From contig NC_019868.2 of assembly GCF_002234675.1 (NCBI RefSeq), forward strand, positions 21,980,743-22,044,742: a DNA stretch of 64,000 nucleotides, read 5' to 3'. The position numbers were made by a program, and so were the translations under genes. The notes under the pieces are model-generated. The model was given only the letters and a program-made list of their open reading frames with translations. It ran no database searches and was not told where the DNA came from. Positions 12,346 to 28,858 of this stretch are shown here, one piece after another (the stretch's first letter is position 1; each line of letters begins with the position of its first letter). The stretch comes from Oryzias latipes. Taxonomy: Eukaryota > Chordata > Actinopteri > Beloniformes > Adrianichthyidae.

Positions 12346-14214
12346 GCTCTTTAAGCAGGGGTATCACTGTCCTGTTAAAACTGTAATCTCATTACTTCCT
12401 TTACCCGTTAATAGATTTGTGTTAGAGTTAATTTGTGCGCGTGTAACTATAACGGCTTAGTTAGTACGACACATTTTTGCCAGATAATGTTAATCAACTC
12501 GCCGTTTGTGTTGCTCAACGGCGCGAGCTGAGCAAGCAGCAGCAGCGCGTGGTTTCTTTTGTCATCCGATCGTTTCCTATCCCGCTCGTTTCGTTTAGCA
12601 CGGGTTACTCCCGAAATTAATGTTTTATTATAGAGGACACATTTTTCAGCGCATGCGCTCTAATCACTAGTCGAAATTTAGGCATTTTTTTTTTTTGTTA
12701 AAACGGACCCAAATTACCACTTTGGATGTATTTATTTTTATTTGTATATATATATCAAATGAAATGTTTGAAATAACAGAAACATTTCTCTACGTCTGAT
12801 CATTACATTCCATCTATGTAAAGATTGATACTTGTCAAAAAAATTCTGGGGCGTGATTCCGATATCTTTTCTTGTCATTGAAAAAACTTTATCAACAAAA
12901 CTTAAGAACATCAGAAGAACACAACGAGAATGTATTTTTTTCTTCTTATCATTTCAAGTTCAAAGGCAGAATCTCCGTCAGGAGCTCCGCAGGTGTGGGC
13001 TTCCTTACTGTTACGTCATGTTTCCGCGCCGGTATTTTTTATGGTTATATGCCCCCATAGAAAACCAAAATATATGCAAAATGTGGGTTTGAACAGAGAC
13101 CGGCTTGTTCTAACTGTTTTGTCCAGTTAGATGTTTTTGCACGTCATGTGTACTTGGGAAATATGACTCACTGACAGGTGAATCATGGTGTTTGCACAAT
13201 AAAAAAAATATCCAGAACTTTTTCATTCCCCTCCTGCCTCTGGACAGGAAGATTTTCCTGTTACTGCATTAAGCGTCTGGAAATGTTGTGTGGACATAAT
13301 GATGGAGTAAGCCCTTAAGAAGAGGATGGTTCTGCATTCCTCTTCCTGTGTTTTAAAATGTTTATTACGCTAAAGGTGGCCCTTTTATTTTGTATGGGTA
13401 AAATGTGGTTTAACTGCATGCAGTCCTCTGCGCAGTGAGGTCGCCAGCTTGCCCTGAAGTTGCCTTTGACTGACCACCAGTGGGGTGAGCCTCAAGAGTG
13501 ATTTTTATTGGCCGTCTGCTGGTCTATCCTCTTCAGCGCTTTTCTCTAGCTCGGATCATTGGCCAGAAGCTCATCTGGTCAGAGGGACTTCCCGCTCTGG
13601 TTATCAGCCCTCTGTATCTGACAGGTAGACAGGTGTTTATACAAGATTGAGGGAGAATTTCCCAGTTGAAATGTCATTTATTTTGAAGCTGTAGAGGCGT
13701 GTAAGCATCAAAACTACGCAGAACTGTTTAGGACCAAAGACTGTAAAAACAGTCTATGTTTGGGACGGAGAAAAAAAGGAGGTATGCTTCTAAAGTAATT
13801 GAATTCCTAATCTCAGATCTTATCAACTTTATTTTAAATTCCTTAGACGTTTTTCATCAGAAAGTGGTTTGCTTTAACGGCTGTTTAGTAAAAATCGGTT
13901 TGATTCATTTTTTTCACAGAACTTTGAAATAGCAAAACAGCAATGATCAGTAATTATTTGATGTAAACAATAAATTTGATGGAAAGTAAATGTATATTTT
14001 GTATGTTTATTTCATGTCTTTTTTCTCTCTCTCTTCGTTTTAGCTCAACGTGGTGACAATAGTGGACCCAAAGCCTTTATAATACACCTGTGGGACCATA
14101 AAATACCTGCGTGGGCTTTTCTCATCCCAGCTTTGACAGCTGTGCACTTACACTTTGAAATCTTTTTAAAAAGCAGTTCAACAATCAAGACTTTTTCAAC
14201 CACCGCACACCAAA

Positions 14215-21136
<6,922 letters not shown>

Positions 21137-22487
21137 GTCCACTTTGTCAGAGGTCCGTGTCCATATCATCCCTGACCCTGGCTTTTCCTGACACATTCAC
21201 ACTTTGTCACTCGATTCAATTCAACTTTTCCAATAGAAACCCACGATCAGAGCTACTAAACACACGATCGCTACACCAAAAGGTACTAAGCCTCCATCAG
21301 TCCCATGATCCCCTGCTTCATCAGCAGCAGCCATCCTGGTTGTTTACCCAAGTGCCTCAGCGGTGCTCCTCTGTACAAACAAGTCCAGTTAGATTAGTTG
21401 TGACTGTTCAGTGCCAGTCTGACAGAAGAGGAGGCAAGAGATTAACGTTTATTTATATTATTCTTTTTTTTTTGTCTTAACTTAAGCTGGTCTGGCTTTC
21501 AGCCTGGTAAATGACTTTTTTTACCTGGCTTAAAGCTGCTCGTACACCAAATAATTTGTCTTTAAGACAAACGCCGAAGCTGTAGATAGCTGTAAAAATA
21601 AAAAAACAACTCTGTGCTCCTTTTCTCCGTCTCTTTTGAATATCGTGTCTGATGTATGACTATAATAGAAGCACTGGAGTGACAAATGTTTCACAAAAGT
21701 TCAGCCACAGCACTCCACTGCCATTCACTCAAAACCTGTCTGCACCCTGCACCAGACTGCAGCTAAAGTTCCTGATTTGTCTGTGGTGTTACGAGAACAT
21801 TAACAAAGGTCAATGGATCAAAGCAGCTTACTCTTTAGTGAAGTTGGAGTGCTGATGTTACTGTGCCTTCAGTTTGACAGGACTGGCATAGTAAAGTGAT
21901 TCTAGACTAGAATTGTCTTCTAAATGGCTTAATAGCCATGTTGAGTTTACACGAGAGGAAAAGTGATGTCCACCCAAAGATAGACGTGAATTATTTCAAA
22001 AATAGACATTTCTGTTTAGCCACTGTTTTCATATTTTTTGCCAGTTATATTTAATTTATACTTCTGTTGATGTGTTTAATAAGTAGAGGCCCAAAAAGGA
22101 TAAACGAGTCTGTCTCAGGAAGATGCGCATTCTTAAAAATGTGAAAGAAGGATTTGCTTGTCGATGAAGCTTTTTAGGATTCTTACAGGCACATTATTTA
22201 TTTAGGAAAAGCAACGCTGAACTGCTCGCAGGCTTAGCAGCCGTAGTTCCAGCTGGAGTACTGTAATGCGGTGCATACTGTACAGCAATTGAAAGCTATA
22301 CGTGGTTTAGGATCAGGAGGTTCACAATGTGTTTGTTCGATATCATAGGAGGGTTTTCTGTGGATGTTTTTTTCCTAGTACTTTTTTTTGTGTTAAACTT
22401 TAAGACCGTGACAGCTGCTTTCATGTTGTCTGGAAATTGTATTTATTTTCACGTCCTTATGGTCACATGCTCTGTGCAGGTTTAAAG

Positions 22488-22493
22488 AATAAA
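22488..22493 (+). terminator. Poly(A) signal of acsl4
   Basis: AATAAA about 1.35 kb beyond the acsl4 stop codon. It is preceded by a long AT-rich 3' UTR and followed within 20 bases by a T/G-rich stretch. It gives a 3' UTR of 21,137 to about 22,515. Confidence 0.65.
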
Positions 22494-23034
22494 CATCTTT
22501 TCATAGGAATGTTTTATGACTCGTCTGTTTTGTACATGTAAAAAGATGTAAGGGTTCTGCGGTCTCATCTCGTCAAAAACTTGATTTCTTCTTGCAATTA
22601 AAGACTCATTTCAAACATCTTTCGATCAAATGTAAAAGCGCTCCCAGTTTTCTTTGTCATTTTGATGTTGCCGTTTTTAGCCCAAATCAAAAAGATTAAA
22701 AAAATCATTAGAAATTTGCCTCTGTGTTTTCCACCTCACAAAAAGTCTTTTTTTTCTTTTCAAAATATGTTCAAAAAGAAATGCAATCTGGAGTTTAACT
22801 CTTAACATGTTTTACATCATCTGTACAATCCCACAAGAACATGTTAAAAACACCATTTTCAGTGGAGTGGATCTATAAAAATATATTTATTTGAACTTTG
22901 TAATTAAAAGGTAGTTAATGAAGAATTAATGTACAACTTTTAAAGCACACTTGTTCTTAATTTGTCACAATAATTGCCTAGTAATAACACTAACTTAGAA
23001 AATATTAAAAACAATCAGTAAAAAGGAATTGTCT

Positions 23035-23253
23035 GGGAGCCAGTTTAGCTCGTGCTGGTTTGCGGCGCCTTCCGTCCGTGAAACCCGGGTTCGACTCCAG
23101 GCTGCTCCCTGTTCCCTTCTCTACCTCTGCCGGTTCTAAGCCCGGTTAGAGAAGGTTGCGCCAGGAAGGGCATCCGGCGTAAAACATTGCCAAATTTACC
23201 ATGCGACTTGTTCGCTGTGGCGACCCCTGATGGGAGAAGCCAAAAGTGGAAGA
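23035..23253 (+). mobile_element. tRNA-derived SINE with 18-bp target-site duplication
   Basis: The head has a tRNA-like A box (TTAGCTCGTGCTGG, about 23,045) and B box (GGTTCGACTCC, about 23,088). The 3' part (CAGGAAGGGCATCCGGCG and CTGTGGCGACCCCTGATGGG) matches a tail common to fish LINE/SINE pairs; I recall it as RTE-like but am not certain. The copy is bracketed by a perfect 18-bp duplication (23,017-23,034 and 23,054-23,071 offset by 200, that is 23,254-23,271), so it is a complete and fairly young insertion. Confidence 0.85.
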
Positions 23254-25051
23254 AGTAAAAAGGAATTGTCTCACAATATGTAATAGTCATTGAACATTTT
23301 CGAACCAAAGAATGTAAAATGTTGAACGCTGTTCATTTGAAGCCATAGTTTTTATATCAGCAAAAGAATCGTGAAGAAATATAACTGCAACTGAGGGTAA
23401 GAGTAAAAGTTTGTTTTTTAGAGAACAACCTTAACAGGCGTCGAGTTAGTTCCATAGTTTATTTGCATGAGCTACAATACCTACATGTATGTTTGCTTGC
23501 ATAATCAGAATGCAACAGGCAGTAAATGGTCCCCATTTGATTGTAAAGTTAAGTTACACCCACAGTTACTGCAAGTCTCTCCAGTCTCTGATTGGACAGT
23601 TGAACTGCCCTCCAGCAGACTGGTGATCTCTTCAGGCTGTAGCCTGGGAAATGCACCAGCAACCTCATGATTCCCAAAGGGATTAAGTGGGTTTAGAGGA
23701 TGGATGTATTATTGAGCTGCATGTGACAAAGAAAGGGTGTTCAGAAAGCATAACTGAAGATTCAATTTTATGTCTTCCAAATGACTTGAATTGCTGCGAT
23801 TTGTCAGAGAACAAGTAAACCGGCTACTGTTTGTGGTTCAAATAACTTCAAAACTACGCATTTTAACCTTTGATGTTCCGGATTTTTATTTTTACATCAA
23901 ATTTTCAAATGTATGAATCTACTAAGTGCAAAAATACATGCTGAGATGATGATGGAGATAGAATTTTATGTTGTCGTGTTTAGCAACTAAAGCCAATGTA
24001 GCAAACCGCTTAACAGTCAAGACATCAGGCACTGACACTGACCTCAGCTGGGCTGAAAATGGTGCTAACTTCCAGCAGTCTCTAAATTCATTCTCTCAAC
24101 ATTCTCCAATTCTATACCTAAAGTCCTAAATCAGGGGTCGGGAACCTATGGCTCGCGAGCCATATATGGCTCTTTTGATGGTCACATGTGGCTCGCAGAC
24201 AAATCTTTAATTATACTTTTTTTTTTTTTTCATTAGACCAGTCCTCGGCGCGATGCGATGCCAGAGGCGCGCAATAGTAGCGGTGCTTAGAGAGAGAAAT
24301 CTGTGCCAGCACTTTCAGTTTACTATTATCTATTATTTCACAGAGTTTGTACAAGCTGAAAACCTGTGAATTGCCGTGGCTAAAACTGCGCGCTCCCGTC
24401 TCTGAGAAAGAGCGCGCAGTTGCGGAGACGGGATGTGTGAGGAAGAAAGCAGAGGGTGGGGGTGAGGGGTTGTGGGGACCGGCAGCAGGTGAATCGCGCA
24501 GGGATTGTAAAAACGTAAAACCCGCTGCCTGTCACTCACTGTGGCGTGTGAGTGTGTGTCTGGCTCCCCGTCTGCATGTGAGCAGTCTTTGTCACATCTA
24601 AAGAACATTCAGACCTACGATCACGTTTAAAGTCTCAACGCCTGCGTGAAGCAGAAACACACCACGTATCAACCAGACTAGACAATCAGCAAAACTACCA
24701 TGAGAAATACTCACCATTTATTAGCAACAGCATAACAATGTTATTGAAAAGAATCCACAGACTTATTGTACTTTAAAAATGTTGAAATTACATCAAATGC
24801 ACACATTCACTTGTATATTTAGTTTTAAACATTGTCGCGGACTGAGTTTAACTTGTCTGTTAGGCCGCATTAAAAGTTCTGGAGTTCATTGAACGCGTCA
24901 AGCAGAGATCTGATTGGCTCTCAGTTCTGTCGCTCAGCCTGTTGTTAGGTAATTTGGACCAATGGAGTTCAGCTATGGGCCAAATAAGGGAAATGGGAGG
25001 GCTGCAGCGGGAGCAGGGGAATATAAAGTCTGGAGAATCGCTCTCGTCTCG

Positions 25052-25903
25052 CAGTGTTGCCAGATTGGGCGGGTTTCCGCCCAATTGGGCTTCTTTTGGT
25101 TATGTTGGGCGGGTAAAATTGGCATTGGGCGGGTCTATAAAATTTGGGCTGCTTTTCAAAATATTTAGCGGTTTTATTGTCATTATTATTATTTTTCTTA
25201 TTATTTAAAATATTAAGTAAAAGTATACTAATTAATATATAGCGTAAAAAAAGCATTGTGAATATATGAAACATTACAGTAATCCCCCTGTTTAGTCCCC
25301 CCCCCCCCCCCCCCCCCCGCGAATAACAAAAATCAGCGAATAATTGACGCTGTTTTAAAACTCCCAGAGCCTCTGCAGAGTCAGAACCCTATTCTGCCGT
25401 TTGGGTTCATTTCCAAAAGATGGAGATGATGCAGGGCTTTTATTGGCTTTTATTAACCTTGTCAGAATGGTTACAGCTCGAACAAAAATAGCGCAGCCTG
25501 CTTATACACTCAGCCGGAGTAGAACGTTCAGCCAACGCGCACCCAGGTAGGCCCCGCCGCCTCTAATCCACCAGTCACCAGCCCACCGCTGATTGACATA
25601 CGCTGTGGTCCAGCAACTGGCAGTGGCAGAAAGAGGGGGGCGCCATCAAAAGCCATCTAGAGTACACGATACGAGAAACCTATAACTGGATTTTCTGTAC
25701 TTATTTTATAAAAAAATGTATTATAACAGACTTATTATATAATAATTTATTATTATTGCGTCATTTTTTATTAGGCTATGGCTATACTTTTACGTTCAAC
25801 ATTAGGTTTTTGCTAGGTTGAGATTTGGGCTTGTTTTTATTGAGGTGGGCGGGTTTTACGATGAGTTTGGGCTGGAAACTGTCGCTCAGATCTGGCAACA
25901 CTG
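25052..25903. mobile_element. Second hAT transposon nested in the first, 852 bp
   Basis: Terminal inverted repeats CAGTGTTGCCAGAT and ATCTGGCAACACTG have a perfect 8-bp duplication TCGTCTCG (25,044-25,051 and 25,904-25,911). It lies wholly inside the larger hAT element, so it inserted later. Near both ends runs of TTGGGCGGGT-type phrases recur. No transposase was seen. A third fragment starts inside it at about 25,277. Confidence 0.9.
25277..25620 (+). mobile_element. Third, partial transposon fragment inside the nest
   Basis: The start CAGTAATCCCCCTGTTTAG, followed after a 22-nt C run (25,297-25,318) by CGCGAATAACAAAAATCAGCG, resembles the left end of a very common vertebrate MITE-like family beginning CAGTAATCCC. 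The right end was not found, so the extent is a guess. Confidence 0.4.
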
Positions 25904-26391
25904 TCGTCTCGGCGGGAGAGATTCAGGAGTTGCTGAATTAATTGTACGGCGTTTGTTGTGGTCTGCAGTAACCAGAATAAAGAACTTTAAAAGAGGTTAA
26001 GTGTCAGTGTGGGAAAGAGACACTACATTATTGTATGGCTCTTTCGAAATTACATTTAAAAATATGTGGCGTTTATGGCTCTCTCGGCAAAAAAGGTTCC
26101 CGACCCCTGTCCTAAATGATGCATAAAGACAAGTTTCAAAAAGCTGGTCTTTAACCAGATTTTCAGGAATTTGGGTGAGATTGATGTGACTGGTGGTGTC
26201 TGTTTTTCCATCTTAAAACAATTGATGCTCCTACTTGGAAGTGCTCGAGTCAACACAGAGCGAAATGAACAGATTACCTTTTATTTTTGTAGCAAATAAC
26301 ACGGTAAGTATTGAATCCCTGAGATGTCAGTTAACGTGTCTGGTTCCAGCCGGGACTCTAAAAAGGCTTTTGTTTGGGACTCAGTTCTTAA

Positions 26392-26450
26392 CCCTTGTGC
26401 TATCCTAGGCACTTTAACATTGGGAGTGGGGTCATAGGATAGCACAAGGG
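26392..26450. mobile_element. Very short piggyBac-like MITE, 59 bp
   Basis: The ends CCCTTGTGCTATCCTA and TAGGATAGCACAAGGG are flanked on both sides by TTAA (26,388-26,391 and 26,451-26,454), consistent with piggyBac-type insertion. The inverted symmetry continues beyond the TTAA: arms 26,378-26,407 and 26,435-26,464 are perfect 30-bp inverted copies with a 27-nt centre. Related copies are at 33,880-33,923 and 46,308-46,510. Confidence 0.75.
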
Positions 26451-26888
26451 TTAAGAACTGAGTCTCCCTGTTGCTGAGAGCTCTCTGTTTATGTACTCTC
26501 CTCCTGGTTTACAATCCCACACAACCCCAACTTAACATTACTGTCCCCACTGTCCCCTCCCACCAAGCAGGCCCGGGTTCCAAAAGTCCTGAAACCTGTG
26601 TCATAGACTGATAACGACTCTAAACTGTCCATTAGAACTAAAAATATTTGTATAGCCCTGTGATAAGATAGTAATCTGTCCATGGCGTCTCCTTTACCCT
26701 AAAGTACCTGACTCCTGCAAACGCCTGTGACTCTCTACAGGACAACATGGAAATAAGATAACGAGTGGTCTTAGTTACGTCCTTTTTATCATCTAGAATC
26801 TATTTAGGAGAACTAAATGTAGAAAACTCTGCAATCTTTTAAGAAAAAGGCTTAATTTTTTATATCAACAGTTTCTTCAAAAGAACAT

Positions 26889-26894
26889 TTTATT
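26889..26894 (-). terminator. Poly(A) signal of nxt2
   Basis: AATAAA on the minus strand about 155 bases beyond the nxt2 stop codon. The mRNA would end near 26,870, tail-to-tail with acsl4. Confidence 0.55.
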
Positions 26895-26994
26895 TTGGTC
26901 ACATTCTTTACAAAACATTCTGAAAATTTCTATTCTTAAAAGAACACCAAACAAATTTCTTAAACAAGTGTTAGTTATTCAAAAACACCAGGAA

Positions 26995-27042
26995 CCCCCC
27001 CCCCCCCCCCCCCCACCCCCCCCCCCCCCCCCCCCCCCCCCC
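26995..27042 (-). repeat. 48-nt C/G homopolymer tract abutting the nxt2 stop codon
   Basis: On the plus strand there are 47 C with one A at 27,015. In nxt2 mRNA it is read as a G run starting five bases after the TGA (27,049-27,047). Exact length may be affected by sequencing slippage. Confidence 0.9.
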
Positions 27043-27046
27043 AGCT

Positions 27047-28393
27047 TCAACTATTCCAGTCCTGAAATCGGAAACAGTCGCTTGCAATCTTCCAGACGGG
27101 CTGGTCGTTGTTCGGCGTCGCCTGAGCAGTGAGGAGAAAGTTCTGGTTGAAGAAACGCTGCTTGTTGCCTTCAAACTTGACTATTCCACCAGTAACCACA
27201 AGTAGAGTCGTCTGGCCTTGAGTTGCTTGTTCTGTGAAGTTTCAGATGAAACAATATGGTTTAACAGACATTCAGGTGTTAACATGTTTCAGTTTCTGAT
27301 CGTTTGTACAGATTCACTAAGGATTGCTTAAAAACTGAAAGGGTTTTTGGGTTTAAAGCCACCCCACTGACCATGTACAGGCTGGCAATCCAGTGTTTGA
27401 ACCTGAAATTCGCTCGACGGCAGGGACTCAAAAAATGCACTCAGGGCTTCTTGCCCTGACACCGCATTCCCGTTCCAGACCAAAGTGGCTTTGTCCAGGT
27501 ACAGCCGGATCAGGTTCTGAGACACACCAGCCAAAAAGAACGGCATTTAGAAACAACAATGTGAGCCTTTAGCACCTCCTTCAGCTCACTAATGCTGAGT
27601 ATTTCACTAAAGGTTGAAAAAATATATAACTGTATGAATTTCTCAGTGAGGTACGCTCTAAGGGTGAGGGCATTTTGATGATGTAGCCCCCTACCATCAT
27701 TCAATCAGAAAGATAAGTGTCAGCTGACAAAATCCTCCACACTTTTGAAGGAGTTTAAAGTAAAGCTACCTGAAAAAATGTTACTGTCAATGATGAGTTT
27801 AATTTTTTTAAGTTGGCAAACTACTCCATTTCTACAGAAATGTGTTTATGGGAGCATATTTGTCTCATAATTCAAAATAAAAGTCAATCCCGGAAATGCT
27901 TTTTCATTTTCACAATAAAGCAGCGTCGTTCGTTCAAAACTGAATTGAAAAATCAATCCGCCAAATGGCTTTTCCTTTTTCTTCTTCAACATCGCTCCTT
28001 CTGTCTCTTAACTAAAATGATATTCAGGTTTTGACTTTTATTTTTAATTATGAGACACATGCTTCCATATGTATTCACGACTCTATGCACAAACTAGTAG
28101 TAGTAAACAACAGAGCGGTTTCCAAATACTAGTCGTCGGTGACGAAAAAAAACTCACCCTCCTTTTTTTATCCATGCAGTCGTAATAAATGTTGACAAAT
28201 TCCTCTGAATATCTACAAGACTGGTCAACGTGGGTCCTGAAGTCCTATAGAGAACATAAACGTTTATCAAACTGTGTCACAGAGAACCAAATATTGATTG
28301 ACACACAAAAAACTGATGAGGGAGAAATATTAGTTCTACTTTTCAGCAAATGTCCATTAAATAAAGGTTGAAACTTACCAACGTGCTTGCCAT
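27047..28393 (-). CDS. nxt2: NTF2-related export protein 2, 143 aa
   Basis: NXT proteins have an NTF2-like fold and pair with NXF1/TAP-type receptors to carry mRNA through the nuclear pore. Coding exons on the minus strand: 28393-28379 (five codons, MASTL), 28244-28158, 27516-27372 and 27231-27047; the sum is 432 nt with matching phases. The order is [24 protein letters not shown], then [50 protein letters not shown], and the ending [11 protein letters not shown]. The RLYLDKATL and QPVHEQATQ segments match NXT2 rather than NXT1 (RLYMGTATL, PVHDEATPS). Human NXT2 is about 142 aa. The tiny first exon was placed by the ATG, the donor GTAAGTT and the conserved DF(R/K)T follow-on. Confidence 0.95.
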
Positions 28394-28858
28394 GTCCTAA
28401 CACAATTAAATAAAACCAATTTATTTGAAAGAATATCGCGCAATCTCCAAACATTCATTAATTGTTTTTCTTTTTTTTAATCATGTAGCATGGAACGCGG
28501 CCATTTTGGTCTTAACATTACTTCTTCCGGATACAGCGGAAGCCTACCAGAATAAAATCTCTGCTGTTTCTTTCTTGCTAAATAAAATGCATTTGTGAAA
28601 ATTTTGGTTAATGTTTACATATTTCTGTTTTGTTAATTACTAAGTAGGTAATTATTTATTCATAATTCATATTAAATATTTTGATTTTAAACGCAACTAC
28701 AGAATGATGCTTTTACTTTGAAGAAGCAAAGACATCGGTCAGGATATAGGAGACACGATTTCCTGAGTCATTGCTCCTGTTTCAAAGCTAAACAACGAGT
28801 GCTGTTACTTCACTATCTTAATTCAAAATTTTGCACAATACTTTAGGTCATTTTGTAA
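28394..28858. promoter_or_regulatory. Bidirectional promoter of nxt2 and psmd10
   Basis: Only 465 bp separate the two divergent start codons. The segment holds a YY1-type GCGGCCATTTTGG (about 28,497-28,510) and ETS-type CTTCCGG and GCGGAAG sites (about 28,522-28,545), typical of TATA-less housekeeping promoters. Exact start sites are not visible. Confidence 0.6.

Larger units (their letters stand above)
24132..26109. mobile_element. Non-autonomous hAT transposon, 1,978 bp
   Basis: Terminal inverted repeats CAGGGGTCGGGAACC and GGTTCCCGACCCCTG are flanked by a perfect 8-bp target duplication TCCTAAAT (24,124-24,131 and 26,110-26,117), the hallmark of the hAT superfamily. Subterminal phrases repeat ATGGCTC motifs at both ends. 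No transposase is recognisable. A second element occupies 25,052-25,903. The host element is thus about 1.1 kb without the insert. Confidence 0.9.

Noticed and set aside
23035-23110. Possible tRNA gene (A and B boxes)
   Set aside because: The cloverleaf cannot be closed convincingly and the segment continues into a SINE body with an 18-bp target duplication.
23045-23308. Minus-strand open frame of 87 codons
   Set aside because: It lies across the tRNA-derived SINE and its flanks and has no protein similarity; it is a frame by chance.
26971-27174. Open frame rich in glycine near the C tract
   Set aside because: It is a wrong-frame reading of the last nxt2 exon running into the homopolymer.
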